A stretch of 27,408 nt of DNA, taken from assembly GCA_913056285.1 (NCBI GenBank), contig CAJXNE010000004.1, positions 1 through 27,408 of the forward strand. The letters are read 5' to 3'. Both the position numbers and the translations under genes were made by a program. The notes beneath the pieces were generated by a model. That model ran no database searches and had not been told where the DNA came from. It worked only from the letters and a program-made list of their open reading frames with translations. Shown in pieces: positions 1 through 7,464 of the stretch; the stretch's first letter is position 1; each line of letters begins with the position of its first letter. Source of the stretch: an uncultured Zetaproteobacteria bacterium. Lineage in GTDB: Bacteria; Pseudomonadota; Zetaproteobacteria; Mariprofundales; Mariprofundaceae.

Positions 1-62
1 TTTGTGTCTTCGTGGTAAAATATCTTGTGCTGTTGCATTAGATTTTATTTGTAAGAGACTAA
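1..62. repeat. Left arm of a long inverted repeat
   Basis: This stretch is the reverse complement of 2308-2370. The match is essentially perfect over about 60 bp, apart from one extra G in the right arm at about 2341. The two arms enclose a 2.2-kb unit with a SulP transporter and a zinc-ribbon gene. The repeat may extend left of the window. No transposase is visible between the arms, so a non-autonomous mobile unit or two oppositely oriented copies of a dispersed repeat are both possible. Confidence 0.85.
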
Positions 63-80
63 CTCTTCACCCTTCTCGCA

Positions 81-1610
81 CTACGCCAGCTTGTCGTCGG
101 CGATGTGATAATTCGGGTCTTCCTTGATATTGACCTCGACCAGATCCGCCGCCGTGGTCAGCAGTTTCCGGCACTCCGGACTTAAGTGCTTCAGATGCAG
201 CTTTTTCCCCGCCTTTTTGTAGCGCTCGGCCAGATGATCAATGGATTCAATGGCTGAGTGATCGGCCAGCCGGGACATGGCGCAATCAATATATACTTCA
301 TCGGCATCATGTTCGGGATCGAATAATTCGTTAAAACGGTGCGTCGAGGCAAAAAACAACGGGCCATGCACCCGGTGCACCCTTGAACCATCGTCGCGGT
401 CTTCGCTGATCAAATAAATATGACGAGCCTGTTTCCATGCGAATACCAGTGACGTAGCGATGACGCCGATAATGACTGCCATAGCCAGATCGGTGAATAC
501 GGTGACAACTGCTACCAGAATGCCGATAAAGGAATCTTCAGGCGGGATTTTTTTCAGCAGATTAAAGCTGCCCCACTCGAATGTGCCAATCACCACCATG
601 AACATCAGGCCGACCAGTGCTGCGACCGGTACCATGGCAATCAGACCGGATGCGAACATAATAAACACCAGCAGAAACAGGGCGGCGGCGATGCCGGAGA
701 GATTGCGCAGGCCGCCCGAGGATACGTTGATCATGGTTTGTCCGATCATGGCGCAGCCGCCCATGCCGCCAAAGAAACCGTTGACGGTATTGGCCAGTCC
801 CTGTCCGATAGAAACGCGATTGCCCTGTCCGCGCGACCCGGTCATTTCATCCACCACGCTCATGGTCAGTAGTGATTCAATCAGGCCGACGCCGGCCAGA
901 ATAAAGGCATAGGGCAGGATAATTTCAATGGTTTCAAGGTTAAACGGTACGGATGGAATATGGAAAGCAGGGAAACCACCGCTGATATCGGCAATGTCGC
1001 CAACCGATTTAGTGTCCAGCCCGCCGAAAATCACGATGATGCTGATGGTGATAATGGCTGCCAGGCCGGCCGGAATGGCGCGGGTGATTTTGGGCAGGAA
1101 ATACATAATGGCCATGGTTAGCGCCACCAGTCCAAGCATGGTGAACATCGGGCCGCCATCCAGCCAGTGCATCATGCCATCTGCGCCTTTAGTTTTGAAC
1201 TGGTCCATCTGAGCCAGAAAAATCACGATTGCCAGACCATTGACGAAACCGAGCATGACCGGATAGGGCACCATACGGATATATTTTCCGAATTTGGCTG
1301 CGCCGAAGATGATTTGAATGATGCCGGTCAGCACGATGGTGATGAATAAATATTCCACGCCGTGCTGCGCGACCAGTGCTACCATGACCACCGCCATCGA
1401 GCCGGTTGCGCCGGAAATCATGCCGGGGCGACCGCCGACCAGCGAAGTCACCAGTCCCATCAGAAAGGCGCCATACAGCCCGACCAGCGGATTAACGCCC
1501 GCCACAAACGCAAAGGCGACTGCCTCCGGCACCAGTGCAAAGGCCACGGTCAGGCCGGAAAGTACGTCATCCTTGGCCCTGGCGGCGTGATCGTAATATA
1601 GCTGAAACAT
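81..1610 (-). CDS. SulP-family inorganic anion transporter with C-terminal STAS domain
   Basis: This is a 509-residue integral inner-membrane protein. Residues 1-400 are a run of hydrophobic helices with the SulP pattern near the start (VAFALVPEAVAFAFVAGV, then GLYGAF and GATGSMAVV). From about residue 410 the chain becomes soluble and resembles a STAS domain (VYIDCAMSRLADHSAIESI, with the D-x-S loop). SulP proteins move sulfate, bicarbonate, molybdate or dicarboxylates; the substrate cannot be read from sequence. The ATG at 1610 is preceded by AGGAG at good spacing. The gene is divergent from the zinc-ribbon gene at 1778 and lies within the 1-2370 inverted-repeat unit. Family assignment is firm; substrate is unknown. 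Confidence 0.9.
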   Translation of the reverse strand: MFQLYYDHAARAKDDVLSGLTVAFALVPEAVAFAFVAGVNPLVGLYGAFLMGLVTSLVGGRPGMISGATGSMAVVMVALVAQHGVEYLFITIVLTGIIQIIFGAAKFGKYIRMVPYPVMLGFVNGLAIVIFLAQMDQFKTKGADGMMHWLDGGPMFTMLGLVALTMAIMYFLPKITRAIPAGLAAIITISIIVIFGGLDTKSVGDIADISGGFPAFHIPSVPFNLETIEIILPYAFILAGVGLIESLLTMSVVDEMTGSRGQGNRVSIGQGLANTVNGFFGGMGGCAMIGQTMINVSSGGLRNLSGIAAALFLLVFIMFASGLIAMVPVAALVGLMFMVVIGTFEWGSFNLLKKIPPEDSFIGILVAVVTVFTDLAMAVIIGVIATSLVFAWKQARHIYLISEDRDDGSRVHRVHGPLFFASTHRFNELFDPEHDADEVYIDCAMSRLADHSAIESIDHLAERYKKAGKKLHLKHLSPECRKLLTTAADLVEVNIKEDPNYHIADDKLA

Positions 1611-1712
1611 AGGAACTCCTGAGGTGGCGCACTATAGTTCGGGCGGGGCTTTCCGCAACTTGCCTTGCAAAAGCTGAATAGCGACGCAAGTCGCGTTACA
1701 ACTATCCAACGA

Positions 1713-1753
1713 TTGAATAATAAAATGGTAAAATCTTCCATTTTGTTATTCAA
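1713..1753. promoter_or_regulatory. 16-bp near-perfect inverted repeat in the divergent intergenic region
   Basis: The left arm TTGAATAATAAAATGG (1713-1728) pairs with 1738-1753 at 15 of 16 positions, across a 9-nt spacer. It lies 24 nt upstream of the zinc-ribbon gene's ATG and about 100 nt upstream of the SulP start, between divergent genes. No T-tract follows, so it is not a typical terminator. It may be an operator or an mRNA leader hairpin. A shorter stem, GCGAC-GCAA-GTCGC, sits at 1681-1694. Confidence 0.5.
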
Positions 1754-1777
1754 GAGTCCCATCAGCCGGGAGGAATT

Positions 1778-2290
1778 ATGAAAATCATTTGTTATGACAT
1801 TAGCGTATTTATCAAGAGAAAACTTGTGTTGCAACATTGCCCCTGTTGTCAGACAAGCCTTAAGAGTAGGGCGGTGGAACATTCACAAGCTTCTCGCGCT
1901 TTTGTGCGAGAAGCGTCTGTTCCTGTTATCACAACATCCCTTAGCCAATGCCCTGATTGCGGTTGGTGGGCTATAAGGGAGTTGTATGCCGATGATGCTT
2001 TATATCATCCGCCTGTTAAAGAAATTATCGTGATGTGTCCTCCCATATTGGACAGAGACAGACTCAAGAATGATGCTGTTTCGGGGGAGCAGGTGTTGCT
2101 TGATGAAGCTTATTGGAAAGACCCTGTTGCCATACAATCCAAAGAAACCGTAGAACTATTTGGCCCCACCCAGATGTTGTTGCCGAGTACACTCAGGTTT
2201 TCCAGGCAAGAAGTATTCGACAGGATAAAATCGATAGCGCCCATATTATTTCCTCTTCTTGTTGTGATCGCGATTGCGTTTTTTTTCTGA
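1778..2290 (+). CDS. Zinc-ribbon protein with C-terminal membrane anchor, unknown function
   Basis: I do not recognise this 170-residue protein. It has an N-terminal pair of cysteine knuckles (CPCC at about residues 21-24 and CPDCGWW at about 58-64), consistent with one zinc ribbon. A mixed polar middle follows, and a single hydrophobic C-terminal segment (ILFPLLVVIAIAFFF) runs to the last residue, like a tail anchor. The ATG has a good GGGAGG ribosome site. It lies just inside the right arm of the 60-bp inverted repeat and downstream of a 16-bp hairpin, divergent from the SulP gene. It is probably a membrane-tethered metal-binding or adaptor protein; no reaction can be proposed. Confidence 0.65.
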   Translation: MKIICYDISVFIKRKLVLQHCPCCQTSLKSRAVEHSQASRAFVREASVPVITTSLSQCPDCGWWAIRELYADDALYHPPVKEIIVMCPPILDRDRLKNDAVSGEQVLLDEAYWKDPVAIQSKETVELFGPTQMLLPSTLRFSRQEVFDRIKSIAPILFPLLVVIAIAFFF

Positions 2291-2307
2291 ATTGAATCAG
2301 CGCTTCC

Positions 2308-2370
2308 TTAGTCTCTTACAAATAAAATCTAATGCAACAGGCACAAGATATTTTACCACGAAGACACAAA
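2308..2370. repeat. Right arm of the long inverted repeat
   Basis: This is the reverse complement of 1-62, with a single inserted G at about 2341. It begins 18 bases after the zinc-ribbon stop codon. See the left arm at 1-62. Confidence 0.85.
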
Positions 2371-2418
2371 GGTACGAAGAATAGATTCATGGAACATCTT
2401 ATTAAAAGTCAAAAAATA

Positions 2419-2535
2419 AGCCACGAATTGACACGAATGAAAAACCCGTCTGCATCTGCCCGCTTCTATTGTCGTCCCCCAGGGGAGCTTCTCTTGTTTC
2501 ACAATTCACCTTCTGTTCATTCGTGTGTCGTGGCT
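2419..2535 (+). repeat. Dispersed intergenic repeat, copy A
   Basis: The element has imperfect terminal inverted repeats (AGCCACGA... and ...TCGTGGCT, about 22 matching bases allowing a 3-nt gap). It encloses about 70 bp with no convincing ORF. A second, inverted copy lies at 24172-24302. Terminal inverted repeats, small size and intergenic location are MITE-like. The 2291-2588 stretch holds only this element and the inverted-repeat arm. Confidence 0.75.
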
Positions 2536-2588
2536 TAAGGTTTTTGGTTCCGGCTATGCAGGGTTAGGAGTGAGGAGGAATAATAGTT

Positions 2589-2665
2589 TGGCGCGCTCGG
2601 AGGGATTCGAACCCCCGGCCCTCAGGTTCGAAGCCTGATGCTCTATCCAGCTGAGCTACGAGCGC
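2589..2665 (-). tRNA. tRNA-Arg(UCG)
   Basis: Read on the minus strand this folds as a complete 77-nt tRNA. The acceptor stem is GCGCTCG/CGAGCGC, with discriminator G and an encoded CCA. There is a D-arm (GCTCAGCTGGATAGAGC), a 5-bp anticodon stem TCAGG/CCTGA with loop CTTCGAA, and a T-arm with TTCGAAT. The anticodon TCG reads CGA arginine codons. It starts only 23 nt downstream of the LpoA-like stop codon and may be processed from the same transcript. Confidence 0.97.
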
Positions 2666-2688
2666 AAAACATGGCGGCAGAATGAATC

Positions 2689-3993
2689 TCAGCCGGCAGG
2701 AACGATCTCTCCCTGTTTGATGCTGAAAATATCCAGTTGTTTCTGACCTACGCCGGATGCATCGAAACGCACATGCCCGGTCATGGCTGGAAAGCCATCA
2801 GGGCCATGCAAGGCATCAAAAATAGCATCCTCGTCTAAACCCATGCGGCTGGTCATCATTGTTGCAATACGCATGGTATCGTAAGCCAGACGCATCAGAC
2901 CTGTCGTTTTGTCGTTGCCCCACGCTTCCCGGTGAGTGAAGCGAAAACGCCGCATGGCCGAATCATCGCTATCATTTTCCACACTGTTTGATGCAGCAAA
3001 ACGGGCATGCGAAAGATAACGTCCGCGATCATCCAGCAAATGACCATCCTGCCAGCGACTGCTGCCGTATAGTGGGAGCCCCGATATATCGGCATAAGCC
3101 ATTTGACCGGCCAGCAAGGCGACCTGCTTACCATTCAGAGCCAGATAAACCGCATCAAAGTTTACAGGGACGTGAATCTCCACATCCATCTTCGGCAGAA
3201 ACACATTCAAGTCCTCATCAAGGGCAGCCAGTACTTCATCATCATCGGTTTCGTAACGCAATTGCCGTAGCCGATCACGATAATCGATCACACCGGGCTC
3301 CAGTTGCAAGGTTTGCAACACTTCACCGCCCAGATTCTCAAAGGCAGTCACAAACATATCGGCTTCCGTCTGTTTCTGGCCGGCATCTGAAATCACAACC
3401 ATGCGCCTGGCTCCATGTTGCCATGCATAATCAGCCATCACATTGACCTGTGCCAATGGTGACAGGGTATGTACAAACAGCGCCTCCGAACGATGTGCCA
3501 AATCCATTCTGCCGGTCAGACTGATGACGGGAATATCCGATTTAAGATAGGGCAAAAGCGCTTCGGTGGTTTCAGCCAGCAACGGCCCGATCATCATATT
3601 GACCGACTCATTGCTCAGTTGCCGATAGGCATCAATAGCCATCTGCTGGTTCGAACCGGTATCTTCGATACGCAGAGTGATATATTCACCATATTCCAGC
3701 CCGGCCAGAGCAATGCGAATACCGCGCAAGGCCTGCTTGCCATAGCGGGCATATTTGCCGCTAAGCGGCAACATCACCCCGATCGTGGCAGCCCGGATTT
3801 CTCCGGATGCCCACGATTGAAGCTGCTTAATTTCCGGAGCATTCGGCATGAAAGCGGACAACAAGGCCGCAATTCTGCTGATTTGCGCCATATTACCACG
3901 CATCAGTCGCGCCCGTCCGGCATACAGTGCAAAGCTCGCCAACGTCTGTGGTTTTAGGGTCTGATCCCGCATCAGTTGTTCAACGGTTTCCAT
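2689..3993 (-). CDS. lpoA: LpoA-like penicillin-binding-protein activator, C-terminal part (PBP1-fold domain)
   Basis: These 434 residues correspond to the C-terminal part of LpoA (YraM), the outer-membrane lipoprotein that activates peptidoglycan synthase PBP1A in gammaproteobacteria. About 65 helical residues are followed by a periplasmic-binding-protein-fold domain (ATIGVMLPLSGKYARYGKQA, then MMIGPLLAETTEALLPYL). The segment has no signal peptide of its own. It overlaps the upstream lipoprotein ORF by 22 nt in another frame, and the two together have the length and domain order of one LpoA. A GC-dinucleotide change in the GGCGCGCGTC run just before this ATG would join the frames. Family call is good; whether it is independently translated is uncertain. 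Confidence 0.75.
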   Translation of the reverse strand: METVEQLMRDQTLKPQTLASFALYAGRARLMRGNMAQISRIAALLSAFMPNAPEIKQLQSWASGEIRAATIGVMLPLSGKYARYGKQALRGIRIALAGLEYGEYITLRIEDTGSNQQMAIDAYRQLSNESVNMMIGPLLAETTEALLPYLKSDIPVISLTGRMDLAHRSEALFVHTLSPLAQVNVMADYAWQHGARRMVVISDAGQKQTEADMFVTAFENLGGEVLQTLQLEPGVIDYRDRLRQLRYETDDDEVLAALDEDLNVFLPKMDVEIHVPVNFDAVYLALNGKQVALLAGQMAYADISGLPLYGSSRWQDGHLLDDRGRYLSHARFAASNSVENDSDDSAMRRFRFTHREAWGNDKTTGLMRLAYDTMRIATMMTSRMGLDEDAIFDALHGPDGFPAMTGHVRFDASGVGQKQLDIFSIKQGEIVPAG

Positions 3994-4619
3994 AGACGCG
4001 CGCCAGCAATCCTGAGCCAGTTATCCCGCCCGGCAAAATCGATCTCAGCAGCCGCCAGTAGCCATGCAACCGCTTCCCGCTCACCGGCCTCCTGCACCAC
4101 TGCAGGTGCGATATTAAAAATATTATCAAACAGTTCACGTGTCAGCCGGGGATGCAGCAAGGCGGTCCGCATGCTTTCCAGCGCCCGTCCGCTCTCTTCC
4201 TGCTCCAGCCACCAGCGGGCCATCCAAAAATGGGCGTAGGGAACCAGTGCATGTTGTGGATATGCTTCAATAGCTGACCTGGCAGCTTCTTCGGCGCCCG
4301 GCAAGTCACCTTCAAGCATCAACTGGGCCTTGCGAAAGGCAGCCTCTTCACGAATCGGCGCGGAATCACTGCTCGCCAACCTGTCCAGTTCCCGCAATAC
4401 GACATGAATATCGCCGCCCGATCTTGCCTGAACCATCAGTTTCTGTATTTCGGCAGCACCCATGAACGCTTGCAACATATGCGTTTGCGCAGGCTTTGAA
4501 ACCGCTCGCACTGGCGTTTTGGGTTGGCAGGCGCTGAGTAATAACAGGGTGAATACACCCGCCAACAGCACAGCCGGCATTGCAGCCAGTGGTCTGGAAA
4601 GATAACGTGTCCTCAACAT
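3972..4619 (-). CDS. lpoA: LpoA-like lipoprotein, N-terminal part (signal and TPR-like region)
   Basis: This 215-residue lipoprotein has a basic N-terminus, a hydrophobic segment and a lipobox ending LLLLSAC (Cys31), followed by helical repeats typical of the LpoA N-terminal TPR-like region. It stops shortly after a GCGCGCG run (ARLWKPLNN), while the adjacent frame continues at once with the LpoA C-terminal part. This looks like a broken single gene: deleting one GC pair would read straight through. A GC slip in vivo, an assembly error or true gene fission are the alternatives. The ATG (reverse of 4617-4619) shares a CATG with the divergent rsmI start. Confidence 0.75.
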   Translation of the reverse strand: MLRTRYLSRPLAAMPAVLLAGVFTLLLLSACQPKTPVRAVSKPAQTHMLQAFMGAAEIQKLMVQARSGGDIHVVLRELDRLASSDSAPIREEAAFRKAQLMLEGDLPGAEEAARSAIEAYPQHALVPYAHFWMARWWLEQEESGRALESMRTALLHPRLTRELFDNIFNIAPAVVQEAGEREAVAWLLAAAEIDFAGRDNWLRIAGARLWKPLNN

Positions 4620-5475
4620 GGACTCGCAGACTAGTCATCAATCATCTTACGGCCAACTGTTCATCGTCGCCACGCCCATCGGCAATCTGGCGGACATGAC
4701 TTATCGCGCCGTAGAAACACTGAAATCGGCACATGTCATTGCCGCTGAAGATACGCGTAACAGCCGCAAACTATTGCAACATTACGCCATCACCACGCCG
4801 ATGATCACCGTACACGAACATAATGAATCGGCCATGATTCAGACGCTGCTTGCCCGCCTCAAAAGCGGCGAGGATATAGCACTGATTTCTGATGCCGGCA
4901 CGCCGTTGATTTCTGATCCCGGTTATCGGCTGGTACGCAGCTTGCATGCCGAACACATTAATATCGTACCGATTCCCGGTTGCAGCAGCGTGGTAGTCGC
5001 CCTGTGCGCCGCCGGTTTGCCAACGGATCATTTTCGTTTTTCCGGATTTCTACCCCGTAGCGGCAAAACTCGTCAGACAGCATTAAACCGCTTATCCGGC
5101 GCTGATGAAACCGTGATCATACTCGAATCCCCTCGCCGTCTGTTGGGTACATTGCATGATTTAACAGCATCGTTACAGCCGGACAGAGAACTCGTTGTGG
5201 CGCGCGAACTGACCAAATTGCATGAGGAATTCGTTCGGGGAACGGCTGCTGAACTGGCAACGCATTTCGAGCATCATACACCGCGCGGTGAAATTGTACT
5301 GTTGATTGGCCCGGCCAGCGATGAAGCCATTGAACTCACAGACAATCATATTATCGATTGTCTGGCCGAGCCGGCCATGCAGTCATTGCCCCCGTCCGCT
5401 CGCGCCAAGGCCGTCGCCCAGACGCTGGGCATCAGCAAATCGCGTGTGTATGCACTGATCACCAATCGTTTGTAA
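4618..5475 (+). CDS. rsmI: 16S rRNA (cytidine-1402-2'-O)-methyltransferase
   Basis: This 285-residue protein is a tetrapyrrole-methylase-fold enzyme that 2'-O-methylates C1402 of 16S rRNA using SAM. Family motifs are complete: LFIVATPIGNLADMTYRAVETL near the start, AAEDTRNSRKLL, ISDAGTPLISDPGYRLV and PIPGCSS. A small C-terminal helix-turn-helix-like tail ends SKSRVYALITNRL. An in-frame stop lies at 4603-4605 and no other start exists before the core, so the ATG at 4618 is forced. It has only a weak ribosome site. rsmI divergent from lpoA with yraN downstream is the standard gammaproteobacterial arrangement. Confidence 0.96.
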   Translation: MDSQTSHQSSYGQLFIVATPIGNLADMTYRAVETLKSAHVIAAEDTRNSRKLLQHYAITTPMITVHEHNESAMIQTLLARLKSGEDIALISDAGTPLISDPGYRLVRSLHAEHINIVPIPGCSSVVVALCAAGLPTDHFRFSGFLPRSGKTRQTALNRLSGADETVIILESPRRLLGTLHDLTASLQPDRELVVARELTKLHEEFVRGTAAELATHFEHHTPRGEIVLLIGPASDEAIELTDNHIIDCLAEPAMQSLPPSARAKAVAQTLGISKSRVYALITNRL

Positions 5476-5499
5476 GCACGCTTTTATGCGCATGAATCG

Positions 5500-5862
5500 A
5501 TGAGCACAAAACTAGGTCAACTGGGAGAAGAGCGTGCCGCCCGTTATTTACAGCACCGGGGCTATACGATTCTTGAGCGCAATATCCGGCTTGGCCGTGG
5601 CGAACTGGATATCGTCGCCAAACGTGATGATTTGATTGTATTTGTTGAAGTCAAAGCGCATCAATCACGTGAAGCCAGCCTGCTGGCCATGCATCCGGAC
5701 AAGTGTTCGCGCTTGCAATCCGCCGCTGAAACATGGTTGGGCAGGCATGTAAATCATGCACATTGCCAATGCCGCTTTGATTTAATCATCCTGACCCCTA
5801 GAGTCGGCTTACCTGCGTGGCTTCCCCCGCGCATCGAACACATGGAGGATATCATCAGGTGA
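5500..5862 (+). CDS. yraN: YraN / UPF0102 family nuclease-like protein
   Basis: This 120-residue protein belongs to the UPF0102 family, which has a Holliday-junction-resolvase-like PD-(D/E)xK fold. Motifs seen are LGQLGEERAARYLQHRGY at the N-terminus, GRGELDIVAK and FVEVKAH (the E-x-K). Its biological role is not settled. It lies 24 nt after rsmI, and its stop overlaps the GTG start of the SIS protein (GTGA), so the pair is translationally coupled. There is little ribosome-site sequence in front of the ATG. Confidence 0.92.
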   Translation: MSTKLGQLGEERAARYLQHRGYTILERNIRLGRGELDIVAKRDDLIVFVEVKAHQSREASLLAMHPDKCSRLQSAAETWLGRHVNHAHCQCRFDLIILTPRVGLPAWLPPRIEHMEDIIR

Positions 5863-6470
5863 GTTCCACTGAGCAACAAACGCACCCCTTGATTGAGCAG
5901 GCATTCAGCGACGGCATTGAATTGCGCCGCCAGTGCATGGCGTCATTGTCCGCCCCCCTTCAGAATGCTGCCAGCGCTATTGTGAACTGCCTGAAAAACG
6001 GTGGCAAAGTATTGGCCTGCGGCAATGGCGGTTCGGCTGCCGATGCCCAGCATTTTGCTGCCGAACTGGTCAATCGTTTTGAAATCAATCGACCGGGCAT
6101 GGCCGCAGTGGCGCTAACACATGATGCATCGGTAATCACCAGCATCGCCAACGATTTTTCTTTTGCACAGGTTTTTTCCCGGCAGGTTGAAGCACTGGGT
6201 CGCCCCGGCGATCTGCTGCTGCTGATCTCTACCAGCGGAAATTCGGATAATATTGTCGCCGCCGCCGAGGCAGCTGCTGTTGTCGGCATGCAATCGATTG
6301 CCCTTACCGGTAAAGATGGCGGCAAGCTGGGCCGCAATGCGCATGTCACCATGCATATCAATATCCCAAACCCATCCACCCCCCGCATTCAGGAAATGCA
6401 CATTACCTGCCTGCATATCTTGTGCGCGCTGGTGGATGAATCCATGTTTGGAGGTCACCATGACAATTAA
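5859..6470 (+). CDS. gmhA: Phosphoheptose isomerase (SIS domain)
   Basis: The 203-residue SIS protein probably converts sedoheptulose-7-phosphate to D-glycero-D-manno-heptose-7-phosphate, the first step of LPS heptose synthesis. Motifs are CGNGGSAADAQHFAAEL, ISTSGNS, LTGKDGG and RIQEMH. Glu69 and His181 align with the catalytic Glu/His of E. coli GmhA; DiaA lacks the Glu. GTG at 5859 was chosen because GGAGG precedes it by 10 nt and it overlaps the yraN stop. The gene sits where enterobacteria carry diaA, so a DiaA-like replication role is the alternative. Downstream rfaE2 favours GmhA. Confidence 0.85.
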   Translation: MSSTEQQTHPLIEQAFSDGIELRRQCMASLSAPLQNAASAIVNCLKNGGKVLACGNGGSAADAQHFAAELVNRFEINRPGMAAVALTHDASVITSIANDFSFAQVFSRQVEALGRPGDLLLLISTSGNSDNIVAAAEAAAVVGMQSIALTGKDGGKLGRNAHVTMHINIPNPSTPRIQEMHITCLHILCALVDESMFGGHHDN

Positions 6471-7413
6471 ACCGCTATCTTTCAGCAAACTAAAAACCGT
6501 ACCGTTGGCGCAACGACAAGTTGATACCGACAGTAAAGATTTCGGTGCGCCCTATCAGCCGGGCAGCGGTTTTGATAATTTCCTCTGTAGTCTTCCCAAT
6601 TTGGGCTGCGCCGGAGATCTCTTTCGCTTGCGTGATGCCATCACCCAGGCTTATCGCAATAAGCATGCGATTATTCTTGCTTGTGGCAGCCATGTGCTGG
6701 ATTCCGGACTTGGCCCGCTGATTTGCCGCCTGATTGAACAGAAAATTGTATCCGGACTGGCCTTAACCGGTGCGGCACTGGAGCAGGATGTGGAAATCGC
6801 CATTTCCGGGCGCACCGTGACTGCACGCGAACGTGAATTGAACGATGGCAATTATTTTATGACTGAAGAAACAGGCTGTTTTATTAATGACGCCATCAAT
6901 TTCGGTACATTGGAGCATTGGGGCATTGGTAAAAGCATCGGAAAGCATTTGCAGGAATCGGAATTGGAACATCTGGATCACTCCGTCGTCGCCACCGCTT
7001 CTCGTTATGGTATTCCTGTTTCTGTACACCCGGCCATTGGCGCAGATGCATTCTGCTTTCACCCCGCCTCACATGGCGAAGCAATCGGTGCGTCCGGCAT
7101 CATCGATTTCCGCCTGCTGGCCGGCATGATGGCGGCCTCGAGCCACGGCGTGGTGATTAATATTGCATCCAGCGTGGTGATGCCGCGTGTGCTGTTGCAA
7201 GCTGTTGATGCCGCCCGCAATGTAGGTAAGACAATTGAGTCGGTCACCACCGCCGTTATTGACCCTGCGGCCAGCACAAGCGCTATCACCGATGTTGTCA
7301 CCCGCCTGTCGTTGCCGAACGGCGCCGGATTCTGGCTGTCAGGGCCGGATGAAATACTTGTTCCCTTGCTCTTTGCCTCCGTTCTGGAAGCATTGGGTGA
7401 AGATATCACTTAA
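6460..7413 (+). CDS. Deoxyhypusine-synthase-family protein
   Basis: This 317-residue protein resembles bacterial deoxyhypusine synthase homologues along its whole length: IILACGSHVLDSGLGPLICRLIE, LALTGAALEQDVEIAISG, VSVHPAIGADAFCFHP and a C-terminal GPDEILVPLLFASVLEA. True DHS is an NAD-dependent enzyme that transfers aminobutyl from spermidine to eIF5A. Bacteria lack eIF5A, and some bacterial homologues make homospermidine. I do not find the W-G-K catalytic-lysine motif, so the reaction is uncertain. ATG at 6460 overlaps the gmhA stop and has GGAGG. It is embedded in the yraN-gmhA-dolP-rfaE2 operon. Confidence 0.8.
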   Translation: MTIKPLSFSKLKTVPLAQRQVDTDSKDFGAPYQPGSGFDNFLCSLPNLGCAGDLFRLRDAITQAYRNKHAIILACGSHVLDSGLGPLICRLIEQKIVSGLALTGAALEQDVEIAISGRTVTARERELNDGNYFMTEETGCFINDAINFGTLEHWGIGKSIGKHLQESELEHLDHSVVATASRYGIPVSVHPAIGADAFCFHPASHGEAIGASGIIDFRLLAGMMAASSHGVVINIASSVVMPRVLLQAVDAARNVGKTIESVTTAVIDPAASTSAITDVVTRLSLPNGAGFWLSGPDEILVPLLFASVLEALGEDIT

Positions 7414-7464
7414 CGCACATGAATTTGTTTCATATTCACGAAAAATAAACATCCCGGAGTTACC

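Noticed and set aside
2332..2538. 68-residue ORF after the zinc-ribbon gene
   Set aside because: It is made of the inverted-repeat arm and the dispersed repeat; no protein-like features.
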